Shown here one piece after another: positions 7,047 through 16,149 of a DNA stretch of 64,000 nt. Within the stretch, counting starts at the first letter, position 1; every line of letters starts with the position of its first letter. The notes beneath the pieces are model-generated. The model was not told the origin of the DNA. It did not search any database and was given only the letters and a program-made list of their open reading frames with translations. Where the stretch lies: positions 1,860,001 through 1,924,000 of the forward strand of contig NZ_AP031573.1 of the NCBI RefSeq assembly GCF_041154745.1, written 5' to 3'. This DNA comes from Flavobacterium sp. CFS9 (lineage in GTDB: Bacteria > Bacteroidota > Bacteroidia > Flavobacteriales > Flavobacteriaceae). The position numbers and the translations under genes were made by a program.

Positions 7047-10000
7047 TTTGTATTAAAATATTCTTGAACTTTTTGATTAAAATTCGAGCGCAAAGGTAGT
7101 GATTGTCTGTTTAATATCTCTACACTGTTTAAATATTCCAGTAATGAACTTGGTAATGCGTTTGTTCTATTAGGAAATTCTGTCTTATTAGTTTCAGATT
7201 GACGCTTCGTATCTTGGCCTTGTTGCTGAACTGCGTTGTTTAATTTCAATAATTCTTGTTGAATATTAAGGATACGCTGCAAATTTTCATTCTTAAAACC
7301 TTTATTTAAAATTTGCTTTTCGGAAGCTTTCATCTGATCAATTACAGATTGACCTTGAGAATCTAATCCCTTTTTGGCAAGTTCCTTTTGCAAGGCTTCA
7401 CGTAATTTTACTTGTTCTTTATAAATTTCTATGATTGCCTCAGCATCTCCTTCTCCATCATTATCCTTCATCTGCCCATTACTTTGACCTCCTTTTCTAT
7501 CTCCCTGACCAGTTTTACCATCACCGTTTTTACCTTTACCATCCTTTCCATTACTCTCTTTACCTTCACCATTTTTCCCTTCTCCTGGTTTATCTCCCAT
7601 TTTTTCTCCTGATTTATCCCCAGGTTTATCTCCCGGTTTATTACCAGACTTCATACCTTCCTTCATTTTATCTCCCAAACCTTTTTGTTTTTGGATAATA
7701 TCCGGTAACTGCATTCCTTGTCCATTACCCGGTTTTGGTTTTCCAGATCCCGGTTTCGACATAGACATCTGCATATTGTTAAGTAAGTCACTTAAAAAAT
7801 CGGCTAACTTATTGGCGGAAGAAACTGCATATTGCTGATGTGATACTCCTTTTGGAACCTGTACATCGCTTAAACTTTCAATAGCTTTATCAATATTGTA
7901 TTGTACATTTCCAATTTCTTTAGTAACATCTTCGGCTACTTTAGGGTTACGGAGTGATAAAGCAAACAAACTATCATCTACATATCTGAACTGTTGTTTC
8001 AGGTTTTGCTGAATTTTAATGTTCTTCGTGTATGCTGATGAACCCAATTTCATCGTTCTAAATTGTTTCATCACATCTTCCTGTGACAAAGAATATGCTA
8101 AAAGATTATCCAGAATCTGACGAAGCATTGCAACATCTTCTTCCATTTGTTCTTGTTCTCCACCTTCCATACCGGCATCCATTTGTTCTGCCATACTTTT
8201 CATTTTCTTAGCAGCACTCTTTTGTTTTGGTTTAGCCGATGCCGAATTCTTTTTACTCAGTTCTTCTGAAGCTTTCTGCAAATCACTCTTCACATCTTTC
8301 TCCTTTGAAGCATCATTCGGAATGTCTAATGGAGCTTTTAATGTTTTATTTTCTTCTTTCAGATCTTTTAAATCTTCCTGAATTTTATCAAAATCTTTAT
8401 TGATATCTTCTTGTTTGTCCTGTGTATTTTCTTTGTCTTTGTTTGAAAGCTGTTCTTGTTTCTCTGCAAGCCTGTTTAACTTTTCAGCAACTTGCTCTGC
8501 TTTCTTGGATACATAAAAACGCTTTGTCAATTCAACTAATTGCTCTAAATTACGGGATTGGTTTTTACTAATCTGTTTGAATTTTTCCATCTTATCAAAC
8601 AGATCTTCACTATTCAACTTGTCATTTAGATTCTTCAATTCCTCCATTAGCTTCTGATTTTTCTCAAGATCCTTCTCTGCATTGTCCAATCTCTTTTGCA
8701 AATCTTCAGCTGTTTTATCTTTCTTATCGGATTGAAACTTGTCCAGATTTTTATTCATCTTCTCTGTAAATTGCTTCATCAATTCGTCTTGTTGCTTCTG
8801 ACGTTTGATAAAATCATTTACTTTTTGCTGATCTTTAAACTCTAAATTATCTTTTTCTTTTCCAGCTTTCTGAATCTTGTCCATCTCAGAAAACTGTTTG
8901 GTTTGATTTTTTAAAGACTTCTCTAAACTACTGATGTTCTCATTCTGCTGCTGTAATTCTAAATCATGAATTTCATCGCTTGTAGCAACACGGTCAGAAA
9001 ACACAGAAGACTTTGTACTCTTAAAACCATGTGGTGCGTCGTTATCAAAAACTTCAAAATAGTATTCATAAGATACTCCCTCCTGTACTGCCAGATTACT
9101 TGGAAAATTAAAAACGAACTGATCAAATACTCCTGACTTCACAGGTATTGTTCCACGCTTGGCAGTGTTGGGTTTGTTTCTTTCATAATACACCACTTGT
9201 AATTTGGACAAACCATAATCATCGCCTAACCTGCCCAGAACATAATTTTTATCTAACTTCAAACTATCCGGAGCTGGTGCAACATGGATCGATGGGTACT
9301 GATCTTTGATTACTGAGAGCTGATAATCCAGTTTTTCGTAGTTTTTGACCTTATTATTCGAGGTAAGAATTTGATATTCTGTATTTTGGCTGATATTTTT
9401 GGCCAATTTAAACTCATTTTGGTCTTTATCAAACTTAAAAATTGAATTTTCACCCTTCCAAACGATCTCCTGAGTAGCTTGTGTTTTCATTTTCCAGGTT
9501 ACCAAAGTTCCTTCAGGCAGGATTGCATTTCCTGTTCCCTGAATAACCTCTGCTTTCTTTTTTAAGTAAGATGGAAAATTAAGTACCATTTCAAAGTTCG
9601 CTATTGATGGAACTGTGATCACTTTTAACTCATATTCTTCCGATGATACGGTATTACCTTCAAAAGAAAACGAAACATTTTCAACTGGTTTTTCTACTTT
9701 AAATTCAAACTTTCCTGGTTGAGAAGATTCCATAAAATAACTTTCATCACCAATATGAATCATGACATTTTCGGGAACGATTTTACCAACAGATTCCATC
9801 TTGATGACGAAATCTTTGTTTTGTTCCGTTTGTAAATTCTGGTTTAGAACTACAAATTTAAAAGGCGCCGGAGGCAAAAAGGTAGCATTAAAGTGTACTA
9901 CTCTATTTAAACTTTGCGAAATAATAGTACTGTTTCCTGAAATATAAAACACAGCAAAAAGCAAAACCGGAACAATTGCCAATGGCAAATACTTTTTGTT

Positions 10001-10453
10001 GTTGTTAAAATTGATAGCATTCCCAAACGGAATCGGTTGTAAAGAATTGGCTTTTTGTTCTATTGAAGCCAGCATTAATTCTGAACTTTCAGCTGTATTT
10101 CCTGAAGCTGATAATTGCAAAAAGTTAGTCAGCTTATCACTTACTTCAGTAAAATGGTTTCCAATAATCGCCGAAGCCTGATTGTAATCTATTCCTTTTT
10201 GAAGTTTAAACAACTTAAAAACTGGAAATAAAATAAATCGAAACAAAAGAAAAACTTCTACTCCAACAAATAACCAAAACAATACGGTTCTCCCAAATGG
10301 TTTTAGCCATAGAAAATACTCTATAAAAAGGGTAAAAAGAAAATACAATAATCCAAAACCAATAAAAAGAAGTCCTCCTTTTATCAATTCATTCGTATAA
10401 TATTTTTTTATAAACGCTTCTAACTTTTGATATATCGCAGATGTTGTTTTCAA
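7043..10453 (-). CDS. DUF4175 family large membrane protein
   Basis: The 1136-residue protein begins with two membrane segments (about 23-45 and 52-75) and a third near 155-172. These are followed by a predicted periplasmic β-rich region to about 480, and then long coiled-coil stretches rich in K, Q, E and N (about 490-720). A low-complexity segment around 925-1010 repeats KPGDK and GKNG-like units and would be disordered. The architecture matches the Bacteroidota DUF4175 family, whose function is unknown. It is the first gene of an operon with ybeY. Its size and coiled coils suggest a structural envelope role, but that is speculation. Confidence 0.82.
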   Translation of the reverse strand: MKTTSAIYQKLEAFIKKYYTNELIKGGLLFIGFGLLYFLFTLFIEYFLWLKPFGRTVLFWLFVGVEVFLLFRFILFPVFKLFKLQKGIDYNQASAIIGNHFTEVSDKLTNFLQLSASGNTAESSELMLASIEQKANSLQPIPFGNAINFNNNKKYLPLAIVPVLLFAVFYISGNSTIISQSLNRVVHFNATFLPPAPFKFVVLNQNLQTEQNKDFVIKMESVGKIVPENVMIHIGDESYFMESSQPGKFEFKVEKPVENVSFSFEGNTVSSEEYELKVITVPSIANFEMVLNFPSYLKKKAEVIQGTGNAILPEGTLVTWKMKTQATQEIVWKGENSIFKFDKDQNEFKLAKNISQNTEYQILTSNNKVKNYEKLDYQLSVIKDQYPSIHVAPAPDSLKLDKNYVLGRLGDDYGLSKLQVVYYERNKPNTAKRGTIPVKSGVFDQFVFNFPSNLAVQEGVSYEYYFEVFDNDAPHGFKSTKSSVFSDRVATSDEIHDLELQQQNENISSLEKSLKNQTKQFSEMDKIQKAGKEKDNLEFKDQQKVNDFIKRQKQQDELMKQFTEKMNKNLDKFQSDKKDKTAEDLQKRLDNAEKDLEKNQKLMEELKNLNDKLNSEDLFDKMEKFKQISKNQSRNLEQLVELTKRFYVSKKAEQVAEKLNRLAEKQEQLSNKDKENTQDKQEDINKDFDKIQEDLKDLKEENKTLKAPLDIPNDASKEKDVKSDLQKASEELSKKNSASAKPKQKSAAKKMKSMAEQMDAGMEGGEQEQMEEDVAMLRQILDNLLAYSLSQEDVMKQFRTMKLGSSAYTKNIKIQQNLKQQFRYVDDSLFALSLRNPKVAEDVTKEIGNVQYNIDKAIESLSDVQVPKGVSHQQYAVSSANKLADFLSDLLNNMQMSMSKPGSGKPKPGNGQGMQLPDIIQKQKGLGDKMKEGMKSGNKPGDKPGDKSGEKMGDKPGEGKNGEGKESNGKDGKGKNGDGKTGQGDRKGGQSNGQMKDNDGEGDAEAIIEIYKEQVKLREALQKELAKKGLDSQGQSVIDQMKASEKQILNKGFKNENLQRILNIQQELLKLNNAVQQQGQDTKRQSETNKTEFPNRTNALPSSLLEYLNSVEILNRQSLPLRSNFNQKVQEYFNTK

Positions 10454-10510
10454 AATGAATCTCTTTTATTTATAACCTATAAAAGTAGTAATTTTAATAA
10501 TACCTTTTAA

Positions 10511-10583
10511 GATTCTAAGTTACTAAGACACTAAGCTGCTAAGAGGCAAAAATCTAAAATCGACATTCTAAAATCTAAAATCA
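10511..10583. repeat. Short-period repeats upstream of gltX
   Basis: Two arrays lie side by side: 10 bp units around CTAAG (10511-10545) and AATCTAAAATC-type units (10550-10583). The second type recurs before the ABC transporter gene at 59684. Confidence 0.65.
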
Positions 10584-10590
10584 TAAAGCG

Positions 10591-10598
10591 TATCTTTG
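10591..10598 (+). promoter_or_regulatory. -7 promoter element for gltX
   Basis: TATCTTTG matches TAnnTTTG, 18 bp before the gltX ATG. The AATCTAAAATC repeat occupies the expected -33 region. Confidence 0.6.
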
Positions 10599-10615
10599 TA
10601 TCAAAATTTAAACAA

Positions 10616-12139
10616 ATGTCAAAGCAAGTTCGTGTGCGTTTTGCACCAAGTCCAACTGGACCATTACATATTGGCGGTGTTCGTACTGCTCTATTTAATT
10701 ATTTATTTGCAAAAAAACATAACGGTGTTTTTTATCTGAGAATTGAGGATACAGATCAGACTCGTTTTGTTCCAGGAGCTGAAGCTTATATTATGGAAGC
10801 ACTGGAATGGTTAGGAATTGCTCCGGAAGAAACGGTTGGAAAAAATGAAAAATTTGGTCCATACAGACAAAGTGATCGTAAAGAAATATACCAAAAATAT
10901 GCCGATCAACTGATACAATCTGGCTGGGCTTACTACGCATTTGATACTCCTGAAGCATTAGATGCACACAGAAAACAACATGAAGCTGAAGGAAAAACGT
11001 TTATATACAATCATCATAACCGTGAAAAGTTAGATACTTCATTGGTAATTTCTGCCGATGAAGCTGCTGCAAGAATTGCTAATGGAGAACATTATGTCAT
11101 TCGTTTTAAAACTCCGGTTGATGAAACTTTACATTTGAAAGATATCATTCGTGGTGATGTAAAATTTGAAACCAATTTATTGGATGATAAAGTATTATTC
11201 AAAAGTGACGGAATGCCAACTTACCACTTAGCCAATATTGTGGATGATCATTTAATGGAAACTTCACATGTAATTCGTGGTGAAGAATGGCTTCCTTCTA
11301 TGCCTCTTCACGTTTTATTGTACAGAGCTTTTGGCTGGGATGCTCCTGAATTTGCACATTTACCTTTGATTTTGAAACCGGTTGGAAACGGAAAATTATC
11401 TAAAAGAGACGGTGACAAACTAGGATTTCCTGTGTTTCCATTGGAATGGAAAACGGAAGAAGGTATTTCATCAGGCTATAGAGAGAAAGGATTTTTCCCT
11501 GAAGCAGTTGTAAATTTCCTTGCTTTATTAGGATGGAACGATGGAACTGATAAAGAAATATTTTCTTTAGAAGAATTAGTAGCCTCTTTTGATTTGAACA
11601 GAGTTCATAAAGCGGGAGCAAAATTTGATCCTGAGAAAAACAAATGGTTCAATCACCAGCATCTTATCCAACAGAATGATGCCGATTTAGCAAAAAGCTT
11701 CTCTCTTATTTTAGAGGAAAAGGGCTTCTCTTCCTTCGCCTCCGCTCAGGAAGACAATGCAAAGCTCACAAGAATTGTTTCGCTGATTAAAGAAAGAGCT
11801 AATTTTGTTTCAGAATTTTGGGATTTAACTGATTTCTTTTTCCAGGCTCCAACCTCTTATGATGAAAAAGCAACTAAAAACTGGAATTCAGCAACACCGG
11901 CTTTAATGCAAGAACTGATTTCAGTTTTGGAAAATATTGAAGATTTTACTTCTTCAAATATCGAAACCATTGTAAAAGACTGGCTCAATAAAAATGAAAT
12001 TGGAATGGGGAAAGTCATGCAACCATTCAGACTTAGTTTGGTTGGAGCATTAAAAGGCCCTCACCTATTTGACATTGTTGAAATCATTGGAAAAGAAGAA
12101 ACTATTTCGAGAATTCAAAAAGCAATTTCAACTTTATAA
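10616..12139 (+). CDS. gltX: Glutamyl-tRNA synthetase
   Basis: The 507-residue class I synthetase has FAPSPTGPLHIGG (HIGH-type motif, residues 8-20) and KLSKRDGDK (KMSKS-type, about 261-269), as in bacterial GluRS. It charges tRNA-Glu with glutamate. Because a glnS gene lies 4 kb away, this enzyme is probably discriminating rather than acting on tRNA-Gln. A segment near residue 372-381 (SSFASAQEDN) is encoded by bases resembling a common intergenic repeat and looks like an in-frame insertion in the anticodon-binding part. It is a plus-strand gene facing away from DUF4175, ending at a strong terminator. Confidence 0.97.
   Translation: MSKQVRVRFAPSPTGPLHIGGVRTALFNYLFAKKHNGVFYLRIEDTDQTRFVPGAEAYIMEALEWLGIAPEETVGKNEKFGPYRQSDRKEIYQKYADQLIQSGWAYYAFDTPEALDAHRKQHEAEGKTFIYNHHNREKLDTSLVISADEAAARIANGEHYVIRFKTPVDETLHLKDIIRGDVKFETNLLDDKVLFKSDGMPTYHLANIVDDHLMETSHVIRGEEWLPSMPLHVLLYRAFGWDAPEFAHLPLILKPVGNGKLSKRDGDKLGFPVFPLEWKTEEGISSGYREKGFFPEAVVNFLALLGWNDGTDKEIFSLEELVASFDLNRVHKAGAKFDPEKNKWFNHQHLIQQNDADLAKSFSLILEEKGFSSFASAQEDNAKLTRIVSLIKERANFVSEFWDLTDFFFQAPTSYDEKATKNWNSATPALMQELISVLENIEDFTSSNIETIVKDWLNKNEIGMGKVMQPFRLSLVGALKGPHLFDIVEIIGKEETISRIQKAISTL
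11728..11757. repeat. Repeat-like insertion inside gltX
   Basis: CCTTCGCCTCCGCTCAGGA and its flanks resemble the CTTCGACTCCGCTCAGGATGACA-type sequence that is common between genes in Flavobacterium (from memory). The GC-richer stretch stands out from its surroundings and stays in frame. Confidence 0.5.
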
Positions 12140-12161
12140 ACAGAATTCCACTTAAATACAG

Positions 12162-12203
12162 AAACGCTAAGTAACAACTAACAAATGTTCTTAGCGTTTT
12201 TTT
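12162..12203 (+). terminator. Terminator after gltX
   Basis: Stem AAACGCTAAG pairs with CTTAGCGTTT across an 18-base loop and is followed by a T run, starting 23 bp past the gltX stop. Confidence 0.8.
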
Positions 12204-12272
12204 AATGTTTTAAAATTTTAAATTGGAAGAATATTCGTAATTTACAGCATCAAAAACTAAATCAATATCACC

Positions 12273-13256
12273 ATGAACACAGCATTTATTATCATTTTAG
12301 TCCTGGCATTTTTTATACTAATGTCCTCCTTCTTTACCGTAAAACAACAATCGTCGGTTATTATAGAAAGATTTGGAAAATTTTTAAGCGTAAGAAATTC
12401 AGGATTACAATTAAAAATTCCTTTGGTTGACCGATTGGCAGGACGTGTAAATCTTAAAATACAACAGTTAGATGTTATTATTGAAACCAAAACCAGAGAC
12501 AACGTTTTTATAAAAATGAAAGTTTCGGTACAATTTAAAGTTATTCAGGAAAAAGTATATGATGCTTTTTATAAGTTAGAATATCCACACGATCAGATTA
12601 CTGCTTATGTATTTGATGTGGTTCGTGCCGAAGTTCCAAAACTAAAACTGGATGACGTTTTTGAAAGAAAAGATGATATTGCCATTGCTGTAAAAAGAGA
12701 ATTAAATGAAGCGATGACTACTTATGGTTATGATATTATCAATACTTTGGTGACTGATATTGATCCTGACATTCAGGTGAAAAATGCCATGAACAGAATT
12801 AATGCCGCAGATAGAGAAAAAACTGCTGCTGAATTTGAGGCTGAAAGTTCCAGAATCAGAATCGTTGCAAAAGCAAAAGCCGAAGCCGAAAGTAAACGTT
12901 TACAAGGTCAAGGTATTGCAGATCAGCGTCGTGAAATTGCCAGAGGTCTTGTAGAAAGTGTTGAAGTTTTAAACAATGTAGGTATAAATTCTCAGGAAGC
13001 TTCTGCCCTAATTGTAGTTACTCAACATTATGATACGTTACAAGCAATTGGTGCTGATGCTAATTCGAACCTAATCTTGTTACCAAATTCTCCACAAGCC
13101 GGAAGTGATATGCTCAACAATATGGTTGCTTCATTTACAGCTTCGAACCAGGTTGGTGAAATGATGAAAAAAACAAACAAACCAATTACAAAACCAAAAC
13201 CAATTGAACCACAACAATCCGGTTATGAAGAGGACACTCCACCGGAAGTAAAATAA
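12273..13256 (+). CDS. SPFH/Band 7 domain membrane protein (stomatin-like)
   Basis: The 327-residue protein starts with one membrane segment (residues 3-22), then a Band 7 domain (about 25-200: VIIERFGKF, IPLVDR, and a run of alternating charged helices). A coiled region rich in A, E and K follows (ADREKTAAEFEAESS, about 188-225), where SPFH proteins oligomerise. The tail is proline-rich (KPITKPKPIEP). Stomatin/QmcA-type proteins form large ring assemblies in membrane microdomains; the client is unknown here. An NfeD partner gene, common beside such genes, is absent. It is monocistronic between two terminators. Confidence 0.88.
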   Translation: MNTAFIIILVLAFFILMSSFFTVKQQSSVIIERFGKFLSVRNSGLQLKIPLVDRLAGRVNLKIQQLDVIIETKTRDNVFIKMKVSVQFKVIQEKVYDAFYKLEYPHDQITAYVFDVVRAEVPKLKLDDVFERKDDIAIAVKRELNEAMTTYGYDIINTLVTDIDPDIQVKNAMNRINAADREKTAAEFEAESSRIRIVAKAKAEAESKRLQGQGIADQRREIARGLVESVEVLNNVGINSQEASALIVVTQHYDTLQAIGADANSNLILLPNSPQAGSDMLNNMVASFTASNQVGEMMKKTNKPITKPKPIEPQQSGYEEDTPPEVK

Positions 13257-13267
13257 TTAACAAAAGA

Positions 13268-13292
13268 AAAAAGAGGCTATTTGCCTCTTTTT
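13268..13292. terminator. Bidirectional terminator
   Basis: AAAAAGAGGC, loop TATTT and GCCTCTTTTT form a hairpin between two converging genes. It ends the Band 7 transcript and also contains the last codons of the DUF6327 gene. Confidence 0.85.
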
Positions 13293-13531
13293 CTTTTTAT
13301 AAACCAATTGATAATATAGGGCAAAATGGATTGTAAAATTTGTGGATACGAATTGAAGAAATACTCTTTATAAGAAGAAAATACTCCATTAATCACATAC
13401 TGTGGTGTTAGAGACTCCTTCGTTTTTTGAAAACTTAATACTAATTTCTGGTAATTAATATCCTTCTCCAGTTTCAGAATTTCTAAATCTCTCTCGATTT
13501 CAGCGTACGACGAATATTTTTTTGTTTCCAT
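13277..13531 (-). CDS. DUF6327 family small protein
   Basis: The 84-residue protein has a helical N-terminus (METKKYSSYAEIERDLEILK) and a hydrophobic stretch near 61-76 (YPQILQSILPYIINWF), and ends in a basic KRKRGK. It resembles the Flavobacteriaceae DUF6327 family, whose function is unknown. It is the last gene of a three-gene operon with a YtxH-like and a holin-like protein, 2 bp after the latter; its stop lies in the terminator stem. This trio is recurrent in flavobacteria, and the families suggest an envelope stress role, which is inference. Confidence 0.7.
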   Translation of the reverse strand: METKKYSSYAEIERDLEILKLEKDINYQKLVLSFQKTKESLTPQYVINGVFSSYKEYFFNSYPQILQSILPYIINWFIKRKRGK

Positions 13532-13533
13532 AA

Positions 13534-13884
13534 TTAATCATTAAAAAATATTTCTGAAAATTTCTCCAAAATTGGTCCCTCTACAAACTTATCTTTTACA
13601 AAGAAAAGTAGTATTGTTGCCAAAAGATATATCCCTCCTACTGTCAGAAATCCTAAAGTATAACTTCCAAACAGATTGCTAAAAGCGAATGCCGCGGCAA
13701 CAGATCCAAAAAGTAATACCATTCCAACACACAATAAAATCAAAGTAAACTTAAAAATTAGTGTGGTCGATTTCATTGCAACCTTAAAACCCCAAAGTTT
13801 ATAATAGGCCAAATGACTGTCGAGATAAATTTTAGCCTGATCCTGAATGTTTTCAGTATTCTCTTTTAATTCTTCAAAAGCCAT
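13534..13884 (-). CDS. Phage-holin-like family (Phage_holin_3_6-like) membrane protein
   Basis: The start was set at the ATG at 13884 (MAFEELKENTEN), not the upstream ATG at 13980, because the 32 extra residues (basic, Cys-rich) do not look conserved. The 116-residue protein has an amphipathic N-terminus and two membrane segments (about 45-68 and 75-95). It resembles the YqjE/holin 3_6 family, which is chromosomal and not evidence of a phage. It sits between YtxH and DUF6327 genes in one operon. Its function is unknown, probably inner-membrane. Confidence 0.72.
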   Translation of the reverse strand: MAFEELKENTENIQDQAKIYLDSHLAYYKLWGFKVAMKSTTLIFKFTLILLCVGMVLLFGSVAAAFAFSNLFGSYTLGFLTVGGIYLLATILLFFVKDKFVEGPILEKFSEIFFND

Positions 13885-14009
13885 AGTTGTAGTTTTGGTT
13901 AAAAAAGAAGCACAAAACTTATGATCTAAAAATTGCCATTTGATTATTCTAAAAATAAAATAACCAAAACAATCCAACAAATCATTCTAAGCTTTGTGCT
14001 TCTGGATTA

Positions 14010-14336
14010 TTATTTCTGAAGTTTAGCGTTTTGCGCTTTTAAATCAGCCAGTTTAGCTTCTAAAAAACTAATTACTTCTTCGGTTTTATAACTCATATTG
14101 GAAAGCAGCTCTCCATAAGTTCCATCTAAATTTTCTTTTGCATGGGTAAACTTTTCACGTAATACTTCAGAACTTGCTGAAAGTGAATCTTTTAAATTGT
14201 GAGCCGCATCATCTAAACCTTCTTTAAGTTTAGCACGGGTTTTAGATCCTTTATCAGGAGCAAATAAAATTCCAATCGCTGCACCAGCGGCCGCAGCACC
14301 TATGATCGCTGCTACAGTATTTAGATTCTTTGACAT
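14010..14336 (-). CDS. YtxH domain protein
   Basis: The 108-residue protein opens with a glycine/alanine-rich membrane segment (AAIIGAAAAGAAIGILFAPDKG, residues 9-30), the YtxH signature. A charged helical, probably coiled-coil, tail follows to the end (KTRAKLKEGLDDA onward). YtxH proteins are general-stress proteins in Bacillus; the molecular role is unknown. It is the first gene of the operon with the holin-like and DUF6327 genes. Confidence 0.8.
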   Translation of the reverse strand: MSKNLNTVAAIIGAAAAGAAIGILFAPDKGSKTRAKLKEGLDDAAHNLKDSLSASSEVLREKFTHAKENLDGTYGELLSNMSYKTEEVISFLEAKLADLKAQNAKLQK

Positions 14337-14426
14337 AATATTTAATTTAAGTGATTACTAAAGGTACTCTTTTTTTAAACTATAAAATACTGACTTGATG
14401 TTATTTAATAAAAGTTAACACAAAAT

Positions 14427-14906
14427 TTAATACGCATAAGCTACCGCTTCATACTTTCCATCGGCCTTTTCAACAATGCTTACAAATGGATATCCGTTTG
14501 AAGCCGATTTTGTTTTTATTCTCATGGCAGTCTGCTGCTGATTTGCAAGTGGTGACTCCCCTTTTGTCTTAGTTGAGACTCCAGAAAAATTAGCTACTTG
14601 TTTTAAACCAGCTGTTTTCTCCTGAGGCAAAACTGTAACAAATTTGTAATCTGATTTAGAATCAACCAGAACTTTATCCGTTATTTTTTTAGATTCTTTT
14701 GTTTGTTTATTGGTCAATTGCGAAACCGCATACTTACTAATTTTGTGTTCTTCTCTGCTCCCATCTAATGAATAATAAATTAAATCATTTTCTTGTTTGA
14801 TAAAATTAACATCCAATTGTTCTCCATTGTGTTTTAGAATTTGGTGCGTCTGACCGATTGCAAGATTTGCAAATAAAAACGACAGTGTAATAATAATATT
14901 TTTCAT
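14427..14906 (-). CDS. Secreted protein of unknown function
   Basis: The 159-residue product starts with a signal peptide ending near LAIGQT (about residue 19). I do not recognise a domain. The mature part opens with a β-like pattern (LKHNGEQLDVNFIKQENDLIYYSLDGS) reminiscent of short secreted proteins that report on an organic or metal ligand, but this is not diagnostic. The C-terminus FVSIVEKADGKYEAVAYAY is compact and hydrophobic. It is a lone minus-strand gene downstream of a long gene-poor region and 90 bp upstream of the YtxH gene; it could share that operon. Confidence 0.6.
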   Translation of the reverse strand: MKNIIITLSFLFANLAIGQTHQILKHNGEQLDVNFIKQENDLIYYSLDGSREEHKISKYAVSQLTNKQTKESKKITDKVLVDSKSDYKFVTVLPQEKTAGLKQVANFSGVSTKTKGESPLANQQQTAMRIKTKSASNGYPFVSIVEKADGKYEAVAYAY

Positions 14907-15239
14907 AACTAAATAAATTTAAAATTGTTTGTAGTCAAAAATTGAAAATCAAAATTTGAAACTATCAGTATGAATAATTCTATGATTTTTAACATTATGA
15001 AACTACTTCGAAAAAATACTTATCTGTTAAAGTATTATCAAAATGAGATCACAATGAAAATTAGAATATAAAACGACTGGCAAGAATTCATATTTAGAAT
15101 TAAAACTAAAGCAAAAAATAATTCATTTTTAAACTTTAGTAGAACTCACTTTTCGATTCTCAACTTTCGTTTTAAATTATCGAAAAAACATTTTCAATTT
15201 GACATTTGTATAAAAATACGAACTTTATAAACAATTGTG

Positions 15240-16100
15240 TGTTAATAACCCGTTAAACTGAGAAAAATAACATCAAAAACTAAAATAAAGACCTTAAATC
15301 AACGATTATTCAATAAATGAGTTATGACATGGAAGAAATAAAAAATTGTTTCAAAATTACTCTATGAAAGCCATTTTTAATCTACAAAATCTATAAATTT
15401 AAAAAATAACATAGTTTTTACAAATAATAGATAAAATCATACTTAATTGAAAATTATATAATTAAAATAAATAATTAACTAATTGTCCAAAATTCTTATT
15501 TCAATCTATCTTCTGATCGAAATTCTTCTTCTGTTTTCCAAAAATTGGATAACCATAAATTTTACAAGTAATAATGAGTTTTTCCTCTAAAAAATATACT
15601 CTAAAATAGCTAAAATCAATATAAGCACTGTTTTTAAATCATTTTTAAAAAGATGATAAATTACTCCACAAATTATTTTCTATAGCTTAAATTAGATTTA
15701 TAAAAGCTATTTTTAGTTTATAAAAACTATATTATTTTATAAATTAATAGTTTTTATAAATAATAATTAAAAACATTATAAAAAACAATATTAATAGATA
15801 AAATTAATTATTATACTTTTTACTTTTTATTTCGCTTCAAAAGTGATAAGATTGGATAAATTCATTGAAAAATTTGTAAAACTGATCGAATTCGTAACTT
15901 TTTACATAATCTAATGTTCAAAAGCATCAAATCAGACTAAAATAAAAGCTAAAATTAAAATAAAGCCAAATTTTTAACCATTTTTAAAAAGATGACAAAT
16001 GAGTAGGAAGATGTATTTTTTTTGCTTAAAATCAATTTATGAAGGCTATTTTTAATATAAAAACTCTATTGAATTTAAAAAATCAATAGTAAATATAAAT
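15240..16100. repeat. Three decayed copies of a ~0.34 kb unit in a gene-poor region
   Basis: The 1.2 kb between 14907 and 16149 has no credible gene. A recurring block begins near 15365, 15701 and 16040 (TGAAAGCCATTTTTA, TAAAAGCTATTTTTA, TGAAGGCTATTTTTA), followed by similar AT-rich text. A second shared block, CATTTTTAAAAAGATGA, occurs at 15640 and 15979. The spacing is about 336-339 bp. The first copy is the most eroded. The origin is unknown. Confidence 0.6.
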
Positions 16101-16106
16101 AATAAA

Positions 16107-16131
16107 AAAAGCGCTTATAAAAAGCGCTTTT
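16107..16131 (-). terminator. Terminator after glnS
   Basis: AAAAGCGCTT and AAGCGCTTTT flank a five-base loop. On the minus strand the hairpin is followed by a T run, beginning 19 bp past the glnS stop. Confidence 0.8.
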
Positions 16132-16149
16132 CAATAGATTCTATTAATA

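Noticed and set aside
7412..7698. Plus-strand frames opposite the DUF4175 low-complexity region
   Set aside because: They encode only runs of T, F, L and S or Y, the complement of the K/G-rich repeats.
13534..13980. Longer start for the holin-like gene at 13980
   Set aside because: The 32 extra residues are basic, Cys-rich and unlike the family; the ATG at 13884 matches MAFEELKEN.
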